NCBI GenBank assembly: GCA_964593585.1 | Contig: CAZQIZ010000001.1 | Location: 62,001 to 126,000, forward strand | DNA length: 64,000 nucleotides | Source of the DNA: JACQFV01 sp964593585 | Lineage (GTDB): Bacteria > Zixibacteria > MSB-5A5 > WJJR01 | Reading direction: 5' to 3' | Part shown: positions 7,215 through 14,517 of the stretch, piece by piece | How the letters are laid out: every line of letters begins with the position of its first letter | Numbering within the stretch: the stretch's first letter is position 1 | Program-made: the position numbers and the translations under genes | Notes under the pieces: model-generated | Databases searched by the model: none | What the model was told of the DNA's origin: nothing | The model's input: the letters and a program-made list of their open reading frames with translations, nothing else

Positions 7215-8951
7215 CTACCGCGAGCGCGATGCTTGGCTGGCCAGCGATTCCGGCGCGCGCCGGATGATCGCGTTGAGCAACGGCGTCCCGGGCGGCAGCT
7301 TGGCCGGGTCGAGCAGGTTGTCGTCATACGACCAGTCGCGCGCCGGCGGGCTGTAGGTGCCGTCGGCGTCGCTCCACGGACCGGTGGCGTATTCCGATTC
7401 CCATAGTTGCGCCATCGCGCCGCGCCAGTGGAAGGTGTGCCCGGCCCAATTCTCCAAGAAGCGCGTCAGATTGTGGACGCCGCCCGACATCATCCCGGCG
7501 CGTGTCGGGACATGCCCGGCGATGATTGATACATTGCAGGTGGTACCGGCGGCGCCGCGATACCCCAGACTCCTGGCCGAATGCTTGTCCTGCCAGCCAT
7601 TGGAGAGCACCGTGTACGCGTCGGCGATGATCGCGGCCGGCTGTGGATCTAAGATGTTGTAGTCGCCCTGCGTGTAGACCGGGTTGTCGCTGGCCACCGT
7701 CAACGGCCCGGCCAGATGTGCGCCGTTGACGAGGCGTGCCGCCCGAAATGCGGGTCCGGGCGGCCCGTCGTGGATATAGAGGATGCCGTTGACCGGCCAG
7801 CAGGAGCTGGCGTTGAGTCGGGCGATGTCGATTTCAAGCGCCACGACACGCCGGCTCTCGCGGGCGTCGTGGAACTGCGTACGGCGCAGCACGCCGGTCT
7901 CTTCCAGTTGTGCGGTGACATCGACCCAGGCATCCTCACGCCGATGGAAAGCGGCGCCGTCGATGATCTTCAGTCCGGCCTTCAGTTCGTAAGAGTCGAT
8001 GTTGCCGTGTACGGCGGGACGGATGATGTCGCGCGCCGTGCCGCCGCCGGCCAGCGCCGGCGTCAGGCGTGTGACACCATGTGCCGAATCCTGCACCCGT
8101 CCGCCCCAACGTGTCAATGCCGCTGCCCGCCAGTCCGGATGACGATGATCCAGCCACGCGCCGTCGGCCAGTGCCTGCGACCGAAAGAGGCCGCCCTGGT
8201 CGCGGATCTGCACCGGGCCGTCATAATTGTCCTCGCGCGACGCCGGATGTTTGCCATGAAGGATCCGTCCGGCGGCGGTGCAGAATGATTCGAGGTTCAG
8301 CCCGGTGAAGGCATCAAGATACATGTCGGCGTTGGTGTGCACACGGCCGCTGATGGACAAAGATGTGCCGGGGTGAAGTTCGAGCACATCATCATAGAAG
8401 ACCGCGAAGTGAAACAGCGGCACCAGGGCATGATCGATCGGAATGCGCACGGTGGCGGCCGTGGCGCCCGGTAGCCGCGCCAGAACGTCGTAGCTGCGCA
8501 CGGTGGCAATCAGCTCCTCGCAAGGGCCGGCGGTCATTCGCCGCCGCGACGCGACACCGGTCGGCACGATCTCATAGGTCACCTCATGCGCTGCCAGCCA
8601 TTGCGAATCACCGCTTGCCACCGCCAACGCCGGCCGGGCTGAGTCAAGCGTGGCGCGGAATGCCTCGAGGGCATACGCAGCCGCCGCATCGGCGGTGTGC
8701 ACCGCCGTTTGATCGTCGAAGGTGTAGGACACCGTCTCGGGCGGCCCCGATGACTGCGGCCATAAGGCAAATCCCGCCGCCGCCGCGACCAGCGCCAACA
8801 ACAAGGCGATCGCCGTCGCCGCCGAATGACGCCAATGCGCCAACGCCGGTGAAGGCGAAGGGGCGGACTCGGGTGATCGGGCCAGGGACACTATGCCTCT
8901 CCCGAGGCGAGTCTTTCGCCTGTCGTTTGAACCGCGCGACAATTGAGCCAT
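7215..8951 (-). CDS. Large membrane-anchored protein of the pilin operon, unknown function
   Basis: About 578 residues. A single hydrophobic segment (about residues 46-66, AIALLLALVAAAAGFALW) follows a basic N-terminus; the rest is predicted outside the membrane. There is no G-x4-E prepilin site. A region with SISGRVHTNADMYLDA resembles DUF4900-type proteins that accompany type IV pilin genes in several phyla; I am only moderately sure of that link. It is the first gene of the unit leading to pilV, pilW and pilX, so a role in pilus biogenesis or as an anchored pilus accessory is likely. The first in-frame ATG is at 8951; a GTG at 8999 would add 16 residues. Neither has a good Shine-Dalgarno. 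Confidence 0.65.
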   Translation of the reverse strand: MAQLSRGSNDRRKTRLGRGIVSLARSPESAPSPSPALAHWRHSAATAIALLLALVAAAAGFALWPQSSGPPETVSYTFDDQTAVHTADAAAAYALEAFRATLDSARPALAVASGDSQWLAAHEVTYEIVPTGVASRRRMTAGPCEELIATVRSYDVLARLPGATAATVRIPIDHALVPLFHFAVFYDDVLELHPGTSLSISGRVHTNADMYLDAFTGLNLESFCTAAGRILHGKHPASREDNYDGPVQIRDQGGLFRSQALADGAWLDHRHPDWRAAALTRWGGRVQDSAHGVTRLTPALAGGGTARDIIRPAVHGNIDSYELKAGLKIIDGAAFHRREDAWVDVTAQLEETGVLRRTQFHDARESRRVVALEIDIARLNASSCWPVNGILYIHDGPPGPAFRAARLVNGAHLAGPLTVASDNPVYTQGDYNILDPQPAAIIADAYTVLSNGWQDKHSARSLGYRGAAGTTCNVSIIAGHVPTRAGMMSGGVHNLTRFLENWAGHTFHWRGAMAQLWESEYATGPWSDADGTYSPPARDWSYDDNLLDPAKLPPGTPLLNAIIRRAPESLASQASRSR

Positions 8952-9487
8952 GCCGACTTCGCGCGCGGACCCAGGCAGAATCGTGCGCGCCGCCGGCACC
9001 GAGTCGCAGACTCATTTGCACGGGTCTACAACCGAGCGACGTAAACCGGATGCCGAATGATGATGTATTCGGGCGTGCCGCTCATCCCGCTGTCGGGCAA
9101 TGATTAAGCCGGAGCCCGTCGGGGAGGAGGGCATGGCGCGCGGAACTAAATCATGACTTCAACGGCGGCAGAATCCCTGTCTGTGTCGGCGCGATCCCTC
9201 ACCGGAGCCGGTCTACAACCGAAGTGCACTCAAAGTGCCGCTGACGACCAAGCGACTGGGTGAAGGCGCGGTCTGAGCGAACCGGCGGCAAATATGACTG
9301 TTTTTCTCGACTTACGGACGGTGGTTGTCAAAAAGGGCAGCTAAACAGCCCCGTTCTGTCATAAAGCGGAGCGCAATTGTTACCGTTTGCGCCGGGATTC
9401 CGTAACGTTGTTGTGAGTGGACGCGACGGCGTGTCCACGTGTCAGTCGCAGGGAACACATTCGCTCTACGGAGGAAAGGGGCACCGC
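8952..9487. other. Long intergenic region, divergent promoters, no gene seen
   Basis: It separates the minus-strand pilin operon from the plus-strand Rrf2 gene, so both promoters should lie here. I see no convincing coding frame. A TTGTCA at 9325-9330 could be a -35 box, but no well-spaced -10 follows. Confidence 0.5.
9417..9438. promoter_or_regulatory. Inverted repeat upstream of the Rrf2 gene, possible autoregulatory operator
   Basis: GTGGAC (9417-9422) and GTCCAC (9433-9438) are perfect 6-base inverted arms with a 10-base spacer, 50 bases before the start of the Rrf2-family regulator. Rrf2 proteins commonly bind dyads in their own promoters. The match is short and could be chance in GC-rich DNA. 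Confidence 0.3.
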
Positions 9488-9895
9488 ATGCAGTTCACCA
9501 AGGCCGAGGAGTATGGATTGTTTGGCGCCGTGCATCTGGCCAAGCAGCCGCGGGGCACGGTCGTGTCGCTGACGGAGATCTCGCAGGCACAGAACATTCC
9601 CGATAAGTTTCTGGCGAAGATCTTTCAGAGCATGACTCGCGCCGGCATCCTCAAATCGCACCGCGGCGTGCGCGGCGGCTTCTCGCTGGTCAAGACGCCG
9701 AAGAAGGTCAGCATTGCCGAGATCCTCAACGCGATTCAGGGCGACACCGACCCGATCAAGTGCGTCTCCAATGGGTCGCCCTGTTCGAAGAAGGGCGACT
9801 GCGCGGTCCGCGACTTAATCCTGGAAGGTCGCCGGATGATGTTCGCGTACTACGAGAAGCAGACGCTTGAGGAATTGTCGTCGCGCGTGAAGTAG
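9488..9895 (+). CDS. Rrf2-family iron-sulfur transcriptional regulator (IscR/NsrR type)
   Basis: 135 residues, the normal length. The winged helix-turn-helix is in the first 70 residues (EYGLFGAVHLA, ISQAQNIPDKFLAKIFQ, RGVRGGFSL), the Rrf2 signature. Three cysteines at 92, 99 and 105 (CVSNGSPCSKKGDC) match the Fe-S ligand loop of IscR, NsrR and RsrR, so it should sense iron-sulfur status, NO or redox. No isc, suf or NO-reductase genes are adjacent, so targets are unknown. ATG at 9488 has a strong GGAGGAAAGG upstream; the longer open frame to 9377 has no family similarity. Confidence 0.92.
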   Translation: MQFTKAEEYGLFGAVHLAKQPRGTVVSLTEISQAQNIPDKFLAKIFQSMTRAGILKSHRGVRGGFSLVKTPKKVSIAEILNAIQGDTDPIKCVSNGSPCSKKGDCAVRDLILEGRRMMFAYYEKQTLEELSSRVK

Positions 9896-9928
9896 CCGCG
9901 TGGTTTTGACCGCCAGACCCCCCTGCCA

Positions 9929-9951
9929 GCGCCGGAGTTTGTGTCCGGCGC
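9929..9951. terminator. Hairpin between convergent Rrf2 and purF
   Basis: GCGCCGGA (9929-9936) and TCCGGCGC (9944-9951) form an 8-bp stem with a 7-base loop between two converging stops. There is no T-run, so termination is only suggested by position. Confidence 0.4.
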
Positions 9952-10033
9952 CGCTCCGCGAATGTTGCGCATCCTTCCGAGGGCGGCCCCGCCGCCATCG
10001 TGTTGTCAACAAGCGCGCCCGATGGCGCGGCGC

Positions 10034-11473
10034 TCAGCCGAGCGCCAGTTTGCCCGAATGACGGTTGATCCGCGTCGGGTAATGGCCGGAAAAGCAGGCG
10101 GTGCAGAAGGCGTTTTTGGGATGGCTGGACAGCGACAGCATGCCGTCCAGCGACAGGTAGCCGAGCGAGTCGACGCCGAGGTAGGCGCGAATCTGCTCAA
10201 CGGTGCGCGTGGAGGCGATCAGCTCCCCTTTGGTGGGCATGTCGATGCCGTAGAAGCAGGGGGAGATGATCGGGGGGGAGGCGACGCGGAAGTGCACTTC
10301 GCGCGCGCCGGCGGCGCGCACCATCCGCACCAGCTTGCGCGCGGTCGTGCCGCGCACGATTGAATCATCGACCATCACCACCCGCTTGTTCTGCAGCACC
10401 CCGCGCACCGGGTTGAATTTGATCTTCACATCCAGGTCGCGCAGTTTCTGATCGGGCAGGATGAAGGTGCGTCCGACGTAGTGGTTGCGGATGAGTCCCA
10501 GTTCGAGCTTGATCCCCGACTCCTCCGCGTAGCCGATGGCGGCGGTGTTCGACGAGTCGGGGACCGAGATCACGATGTCGGCGACAGCCGGCTGCTCTCT
10601 GGCCAGTTGGCGGCCGAGACGGCGCCGCACCTTGTCGACATTCTCGCCGAAGATCATCGAATCGGGTCGGGCGAAATAGATGTATTCGAAGATGCAGTGC
10701 GCGCGGCGCTCGCTGCGCGGCAGTTGGCGGGTGGCCAGCCCCTTTTTGGAAATCGCGAGAATCTCGCCCGGCGCGATGTCGCGGATGTAGCGCGCGCCGA
10801 TGATGTCGAAGGCGCAGGTTTCCGAGGCGACGACATACGATCCGTTCAGCTTCCCCAGGGACAGGGGACGGAACCCCCAGGGGTCGCGCGCGGCGATCAG
10901 TTCATCGGGTGTGAGGATCACAAAGCAGAACGCCCCTTCGAAATGCGATAAGGCGTCGGCGACGCGCGAAAGCGTGTCGCGCTTTTTCGAGCGCGCGTAC
11001 AGGTGCAGCACCAGCTCCGAATCGGAAGACGAGGTGAAGATCGCGCCCTCCTTTTCCAGCCGCGACTTCAACTCGCCGGCGTTGGTGATGTTGCCGTTGT
11101 GCCCGGCGGCCATGTGACGGAACTTGAACTTCATCAGAAGCGGCTGGGCGTTGGATAGCGAGGAGGAGCCCGTGGTCGAATAACGGTTGTGGCCGATGGC
11201 CGCAAACCCGGAGAGGTCCGACAGCGCCGCGCGGTCGGGGAAGACGTCGGCGATCTCGCCCATGCCCTTGCGCACCGAGACCGTCTCGCCGTTGCTGACG
11301 GCGATGCCGGCCGATTCCTGGCCGCGGTGCTGCAGCGAGTAGAGACCGAAGTAGGTCATCTCCGCCGGCTTGCGATGGCCGAAGATGCCGAACACGCCGC
11401 ACTCGCAGGCCGGCTTGTCGAGGCTGGAATCGCCGCCGGCGGCAGATATCTGGTCGTGGTCGTCGTTCATCAT
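10034..11473 (-). CDS. purF: Amidophosphoribosyltransferase
   Basis: 479 residues. It catalyses PRPP + glutamine to 5-phosphoribosylamine, the first committed step of purine synthesis. A propeptide of about 24 residues precedes the N-terminal glutaminase nucleophile in ECGVFGIFG (Cys25). The Ntn domain contains NRYSTTG and HNGNITN. The PRPP site is VVMVDDSIVRGTT. Cysteines near the C-terminus (FCTACFSG) plus an upstream CIFEY cysteine fit the [4Fe-4S] type of Bacillus PurF rather than the cluster-free E. coli type. The start is one of two adjacent ATG codons (11473 or 11470). It follows the DUF2231 gene by 40 bases on the same strand. Confidence 0.95.
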   Translation of the reverse strand: MMNDDHDQISAAGGDSSLDKPACECGVFGIFGHRKPAEMTYFGLYSLQHRGQESAGIAVSNGETVSVRKGMGEIADVFPDRAALSDLSGFAAIGHNRYSTTGSSSLSNAQPLLMKFKFRHMAAGHNGNITNAGELKSRLEKEGAIFTSSSDSELVLHLYARSKKRDTLSRVADALSHFEGAFCFVILTPDELIAARDPWGFRPLSLGKLNGSYVVASETCAFDIIGARYIRDIAPGEILAISKKGLATRQLPRSERRAHCIFEYIYFARPDSMIFGENVDKVRRRLGRQLAREQPAVADIVISVPDSSNTAAIGYAEESGIKLELGLIRNHYVGRTFILPDQKLRDLDVKIKFNPVRGVLQNKRVVMVDDSIVRGTTARKLVRMVRAAGAREVHFRVASPPIISPCFYGIDMPTKGELIASTRTVEQIRAYLGVDSLGYLSLDGMLSLSSHPKNAFCTACFSGHYPTRINRHSGKLALG

Positions 11474-11513
11474 GGAAACTCACTAAACGCAATCGACGGC
11501 GTCGGCGTTGGAA

Positions 11514-11951
11514 CTAATTCACCGCGTCGACACCCACTCCGTGCGAATACACCATCTGGCCGCCGAAATAGGCGCCATATCCAACCACCACGACGGCCGC
11601 CAGCACCAGGAACAAATACAGAAACCCCGCCCGACGTGGAAATGCTCCCCGCTGGCCAATCCGCCAGAAGGTGACCACCGCCAAAAGCCCCGCGCCGACA
11701 AACGCCATGGTCTCGTGCGCCTCCAGCAGGTCGTGCACCACGCCGGAGACGCCCTCCGGCTCGGCCGCCAATCCGGTGGCAATCGCGGCCAATGACCCGC
11801 AAAACGCGAGGATCAGAAGTGGCGTCGTCCCGCCCCAGAACCCGGCGCGCAGCAGATTCTCGCGATCGAATATCCAACGCCCGATGTCCCAGAGCATCAC
11901 CACCACAGCCAGCGCGATGGGGAAGTGGACAATGGTTGGATGCAGTTCCAT
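11514..11951 (-). CDS. DUF2231-family integral membrane protein
   Basis: 145 residues with four hydrophobic helices. MELHPTIVHFPIALAVVV at the N-terminus and YSHGVGV at the C-terminus are the two conserved motifs of the DUF2231 family (predicted membrane proteins of COG4244 type). The conserved histidines suggest haem or metal binding in relatives, but no activity is established. ATG at 11951 is the first real start. It lies directly upstream of purF; a functional link is not evident. Confidence 0.85.
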   Translation of the reverse strand: MELHPTIVHFPIALAVVVMLWDIGRWIFDRENLLRAGFWGGTTPLLILAFCGSLAAIATGLAAEPEGVSGVVHDLLEAHETMAFVGAGLLAVVTFWRIGQRGAFPRRAGFLYLFLVLAAVVVVGYGAYFGGQMVYSHGVGVDAVN

Positions 11952-12281
11952 CAAATCGTGTCGTCGCGCCCGATTTCGGGCCGCCGGGAAGCGCCCTATC
12001 TACCCCGGCTGGTCGGCTTCGTCAATCAGTAAGTTGTCCGGTCCGGACTGCGCCAACTGTGCACCCCGGTTCACACCAAAACGCATCGTCGTTCTTAATC
12101 GGTCCAGTTGGTCCAATAGGACCAATCTCCCAATCCTACAAGTTATTGGACGCGTATATGTTGTGCCAATTGTCGCAAGCGTTGCTCTAGGCGATACACT
12201 CCGGAGGATCTTCAACAGCGGCACCAAGTTTGCGCTTTCATCGGACAGGGAGTTTTGTCTCCCTTGGGAGAGGTCTGCCCG
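11952..12281. other. Divergent intergenic region with a lower-GC stretch
   Basis: 330 bases between the DUF2231 gene (minus) and the GAF-HisKA gene (plus). No gene seen. The stretch from about 12080 to 12200 is clearly richer in A and T than its surroundings and contains the hairpin listed at 12108-12125. Confidence 0.5.
12108..12125. repeat. Short palindromic element GGTCCAATAGGACC
   Basis: TTGGTCC (12108-12114), loop AATA, GGACCAA (12119-12125): a perfect 7-bp stem. A closely related element with swapped arms lies at 25339-25352 in another promoter region. They look like members of a dispersed REP-like family. Confidence 0.5.
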
Positions 12282-13061
12282 ATGAGCGACATGCCAGCGA
12301 CCATTGAACACCGCTACCGCATCCTGGGACAGTTGGCGCTGGCCGCCGCGCGCGGGGAAGATCCGCAGGTGCTTTTGCGGCAGGCGCTCGCCGATGCGGT
12401 GACCACAGTCGGGCTGGCCGCCGGCGCGGCGCGCATCTTCGGGACCAAGGGCGCCGACCTTGCCCACGCCCAGGTCGGCGATCCCGCGGCGGTGCGTCAA
12501 ATCGAGCAACTCGAGCAGACCCTGCTGGGGCAACTGCGCAAGACCTGGTCGGTCAAATCGCTGTTCATGACGCTCGATCTGGAAGCTCCCGCCGGCATCT
12601 TCTCGTATCCCTTGCGCGCCCACGACACCGTGATCGGAGTCATCACCGGAATCGCCTACGGTGAGCGCAGTCTGGCGGTCGAGGAGGAGTTTGTCAGCTA
12701 TCTCGCTTCGATGATGGTGCTGATCGGACGCGGCGGTCCGGCCTGGTCGCAACCCGAGGCGGCCCTCGATGCGCAGCGACTCGACAACATCCGCACCGAA
12801 GCGGTGATCGAAACCGGCGCCGCCCTCAACCACGAGATCAACAATCCGCTCATGGCCGTGCTCGGCAACGTGCAACTGCTCATGCGCAAGTCCCCGTCGC
12901 TGGACCCCGACACCCTCGCCCGTCTGACCAAGGTGCAGGAAGCGGCCGAACGCATCCGCGATGTCACGCACGCCCTCGTGCGCATCAAGAAAGCCAAAAG
13001 CGCGCCCTACCCCGGCGGCGGCCGCATGATCGACATCGACGGCTCGCCGAAGCAGGAGTGA
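12282..13061 (+). CDS. GAF-like sensor with histidine-kinase dimerisation (HisKA) domain but no ATPase domain
   Basis: 259 residues. Residues 1-160 read as a GAF-like sensor (RILGQLALAAARGEDPQ, AGIFSYPLRAHDTVIGVI). Residues 175-245 form a HisKA helical hairpin with a proper H-box, GAALNHEINNPLMAVLGNVQ, so the phospho-accepting His is present. The protein ends before any N, G1, F or G2 box, and a hairpin terminator follows the stop at once; no ATPase domain is encoded in any nearby frame. It may be a phosphotransfer or dimerisation partner for another kinase, or a degenerate kinase. ATG at 12282 has GGGAGAGG upstream; ATG at 12291 is the alternative. Confidence 0.75.
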   Translation: MSDMPATIEHRYRILGQLALAAARGEDPQVLLRQALADAVTTVGLAAGAARIFGTKGADLAHAQVGDPAAVRQIEQLEQTLLGQLRKTWSVKSLFMTLDLEAPAGIFSYPLRAHDTVIGVITGIAYGERSLAVEEEFVSYLASMMVLIGRGGPAWSQPEAALDAQRLDNIRTEAVIETGAALNHEINNPLMAVLGNVQLLMRKSPSLDPDTLARLTKVQEAAERIRDVTHALVRIKKAKSAPYPGGGRMIDIDGSPKQE

Positions 13062-13078
13062 CGCGTGACAACAAGACA

Positions 13079-13105
13079 CGGAGCCGGTCGGTGGGACCGG
13101 CTCCG
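13079..13105. terminator. Strong hairpin terminator between convergent genes
   Basis: CGGAGCCGGTC (13079-13089) pairs with GACCGGCTCCG (13095-13105), an 11-bp GC-rich stem with a 5-base loop, followed by TTCATTC. It lies between the stops of the GAF-HisKA gene and the MPGP-like gene and can serve both. Confidence 0.7.
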
Positions 13106-13126
13106 TTCATTCAATCCTGATCGCGG

Positions 13127-13990
13127 CTAGACCAATTGCTTGAGCAGTCGCAGCACCATCCGGTTGAAGCCCTCGGGGCCGGGGGCGCCGGCGAGGCGGA
13201 TGCCTTTGTGCTCGCGCAGGAAGGGGTGGTACTTGCCGTCGGGTCGTTTGACCGCCACGGCGATGTCGCAGACGTTCATCATCGGCCAATCGCTGGGGGC
13301 GTCGCCGAAGGCCAGTGTGCGCGGTTTGACCGGCTCGACCGCGTTGTACCACTTAATCAATTCGGCGACCGCCTTGCCTTTGTCGGCGTCCTCGCCGATC
13401 AGATGGTAGAAGCGCCCGCCCTCGATGATTGCAAATCCGTTCTTGCTGAGATTCTTCAGGTGATTCTGCAGGGCCGCCTCCGACGGGGTCGGGCGGAAGA
13501 TGAACGGCTCGGAATACTCCCGCTTCTTGGCCAGCGCCACCATCCCGTGCGGCACACCCGACATCGCGGTGATGGTATCGAGATTCCAGTCGCCGAATCC
13601 CTCGCAGTGGACCTTGGTCGCTTCGCGGTAGGTGACCAATTGCTTGCGGACCTCGGTGTAGGGGACGCCGAATTCACGCACCCAGAAACCGTCCTTCTCC
13701 TTGGCGCCGCGCGGCTTTTCGGGCACACTCGCCTTGGGCCAGAAGATGGCCGACCCGTTCTCGCAGATAAAGGGCGTGTCCAGCCCCAGCAGTTTGCGCA
13801 GGTGCGTAATCTCGTAGCGGGTCTTCGACGAAACCAAGACCAGCGGCACATTGAGCCGCTTGAGTTCGCGCAGCCCCGCCTGGGCGGCCTCGTAGGAGTG
13901 GCTGTGGAAATCCAGAAGCGTGCCGTCGAGGTCGGTGAACACGACCAGCCCCGGCTTGAGCGGACGGGATTTTTTCTTCGGCGGCGCCAT
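13127..13990 (-). CDS. Mannosyl-3-phosphoglycerate phosphatase-like HAD-IIB hydrolase
   Basis: 287 residues. HAD motif I is VFTDLDGTLLDFHSHSY, motif II VLVSSKTRYEI and motif IV AFGDAPSDWPMM. The motif II pattern SSKTR and the ICENGSAIF segment are typical of the MPGP subfamily, which dephosphorylates mannosyl-3-phosphoglycerate to the compatible solute mannosylglycerate. No mannosyl-3-phosphoglycerate synthase is in the window, so glucosyl-3-phosphoglycerate or another sugar phosphate remains possible. I chose ATG at 13990 (MAPPKKK); the open frame upstream to 14593 crosses the riboswitch and terminator and is not a protein. No clear Shine-Dalgarno is present. Confidence 0.8.
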   Translation of the reverse strand: MAPPKKKSRPLKPGLVVFTDLDGTLLDFHSHSYEAAQAGLRELKRLNVPLVLVSSKTRYEITHLRKLLGLDTPFICENGSAIFWPKASVPEKPRGAKEKDGFWVREFGVPYTEVRKQLVTYREATKVHCEGFGDWNLDTITAMSGVPHGMVALAKKREYSEPFIFRPTPSEAALQNHLKNLSKNGFAIIEGGRFYHLIGEDADKGKAVAELIKWYNAVEPVKPRTLAFGDAPSDWPMMNVCDIAVAVKRPDGKYHPFLREHKGIRLAGAPGPEGFNRMVLRLLKQLV

Positions 13991-14152
13991 GACTGCAGTC
14001 CGTTGGTCGCTGGCGATCTTCAAGATGACTCTCCGAATGTAAGTGAGTTGAATCGTCTTCGGCAACCGTAAAGCCGCGGTTGTGCTGATCATCCTTCTGC
14101 GCGCGTGGGTGCCTCGTGAATGCGGATAGAAGATACGACAATTCGATACGTC

Positions 14153-14176
14153 TTGACAAGTCCCGCGCGAATTTTG
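14153..14176 (+). promoter_or_regulatory. Candidate promoter of the cobalamin-riboswitch operon
   Basis: A perfect TTGACA (14153-14158) lies about 25 bases before the riboswitch. The -10 region is poor by the E. coli consensus, but AATTTTG (14170-14176) resembles the Bacteroidetes-type TAnnTTTG -7 element. Either would place the start of transcription near 14180. Confidence 0.35.
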
Positions 14177-14179
14177 CAT

Positions 14180-14350
14180 CTTGGCCTCGGCGTTCGGGGA
14201 TCGCCCAATGGCGATCGACCGGGAAGGCGGTGCAAATCCGCCACAGCCCCGCTGCTGTAAGCGGCTACAACGACGGCATCGAAGCCACTGGATTGCATCC
14301 GGGAAGGCGCCGTCGAAGGCGCGAAGCCGCAAGTCAGAAGACCGGGCCGA
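14180..14350 (+). ncRNA. Cobalamin (B12) riboswitch
   Basis: The conserved core elements are all present and in order: GGGAAGGCGGTGCAAATCCG (from 14221), CAGCCCCGCTGCTGTAAGCGG (from 14244), GCCACTGG (14284), CCGGGAAGGC (from 14299) and the B12 box AAGTCAGAAGACC (from 14331). These match the adenosylcobalamin riboswitch consensus; exact outer boundaries (P1) are approximate. It precedes a TonB-dependent receptor gene, a classical target, and is followed by an intrinsic terminator. Cobalamin binding should therefore reduce transcription of the uptake operon. Confidence 0.95.
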
Positions 14351-14431
14351 ACGTGTTTGATCACCGACGACGCCTTCGCGGGAGGGAGCGGGTGACAGGG
14401 ACGGGTCCCACGACCCGGCCATGCCATCATC

Positions 14432-14459
14432 ACCCGGCCTGATTCCCGGCCGGGTTTTT
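14432..14459 (+). terminator. Intrinsic terminator, expression platform of the riboswitch
   Basis: ACCCGGCC (14432-14439) pairs with GGCCGGGT (14448-14455) and is followed by a run of T (14455-14459). It sits 58 bases before the receptor start. A second copy of ACCCGGCC at 14413-14420 could compete for the same 3' strand or take part in an antiterminator. Confidence 0.85.
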
Positions 14460-14517
14460 GTTTCCGACACCGCCACGGCGCCGTCCAGCCCGCCACTCCG
14501 AGGGGAGGTGGAGGTCG

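Noticed and set aside
13062..13126. Possible frameshifted HATPase domain after the GAF-HisKA gene
   Set aside because: The region after the stop is only 65 bases, holds a terminator, and is followed by the convergent phosphatase gene; no N or G box is encoded in any frame.
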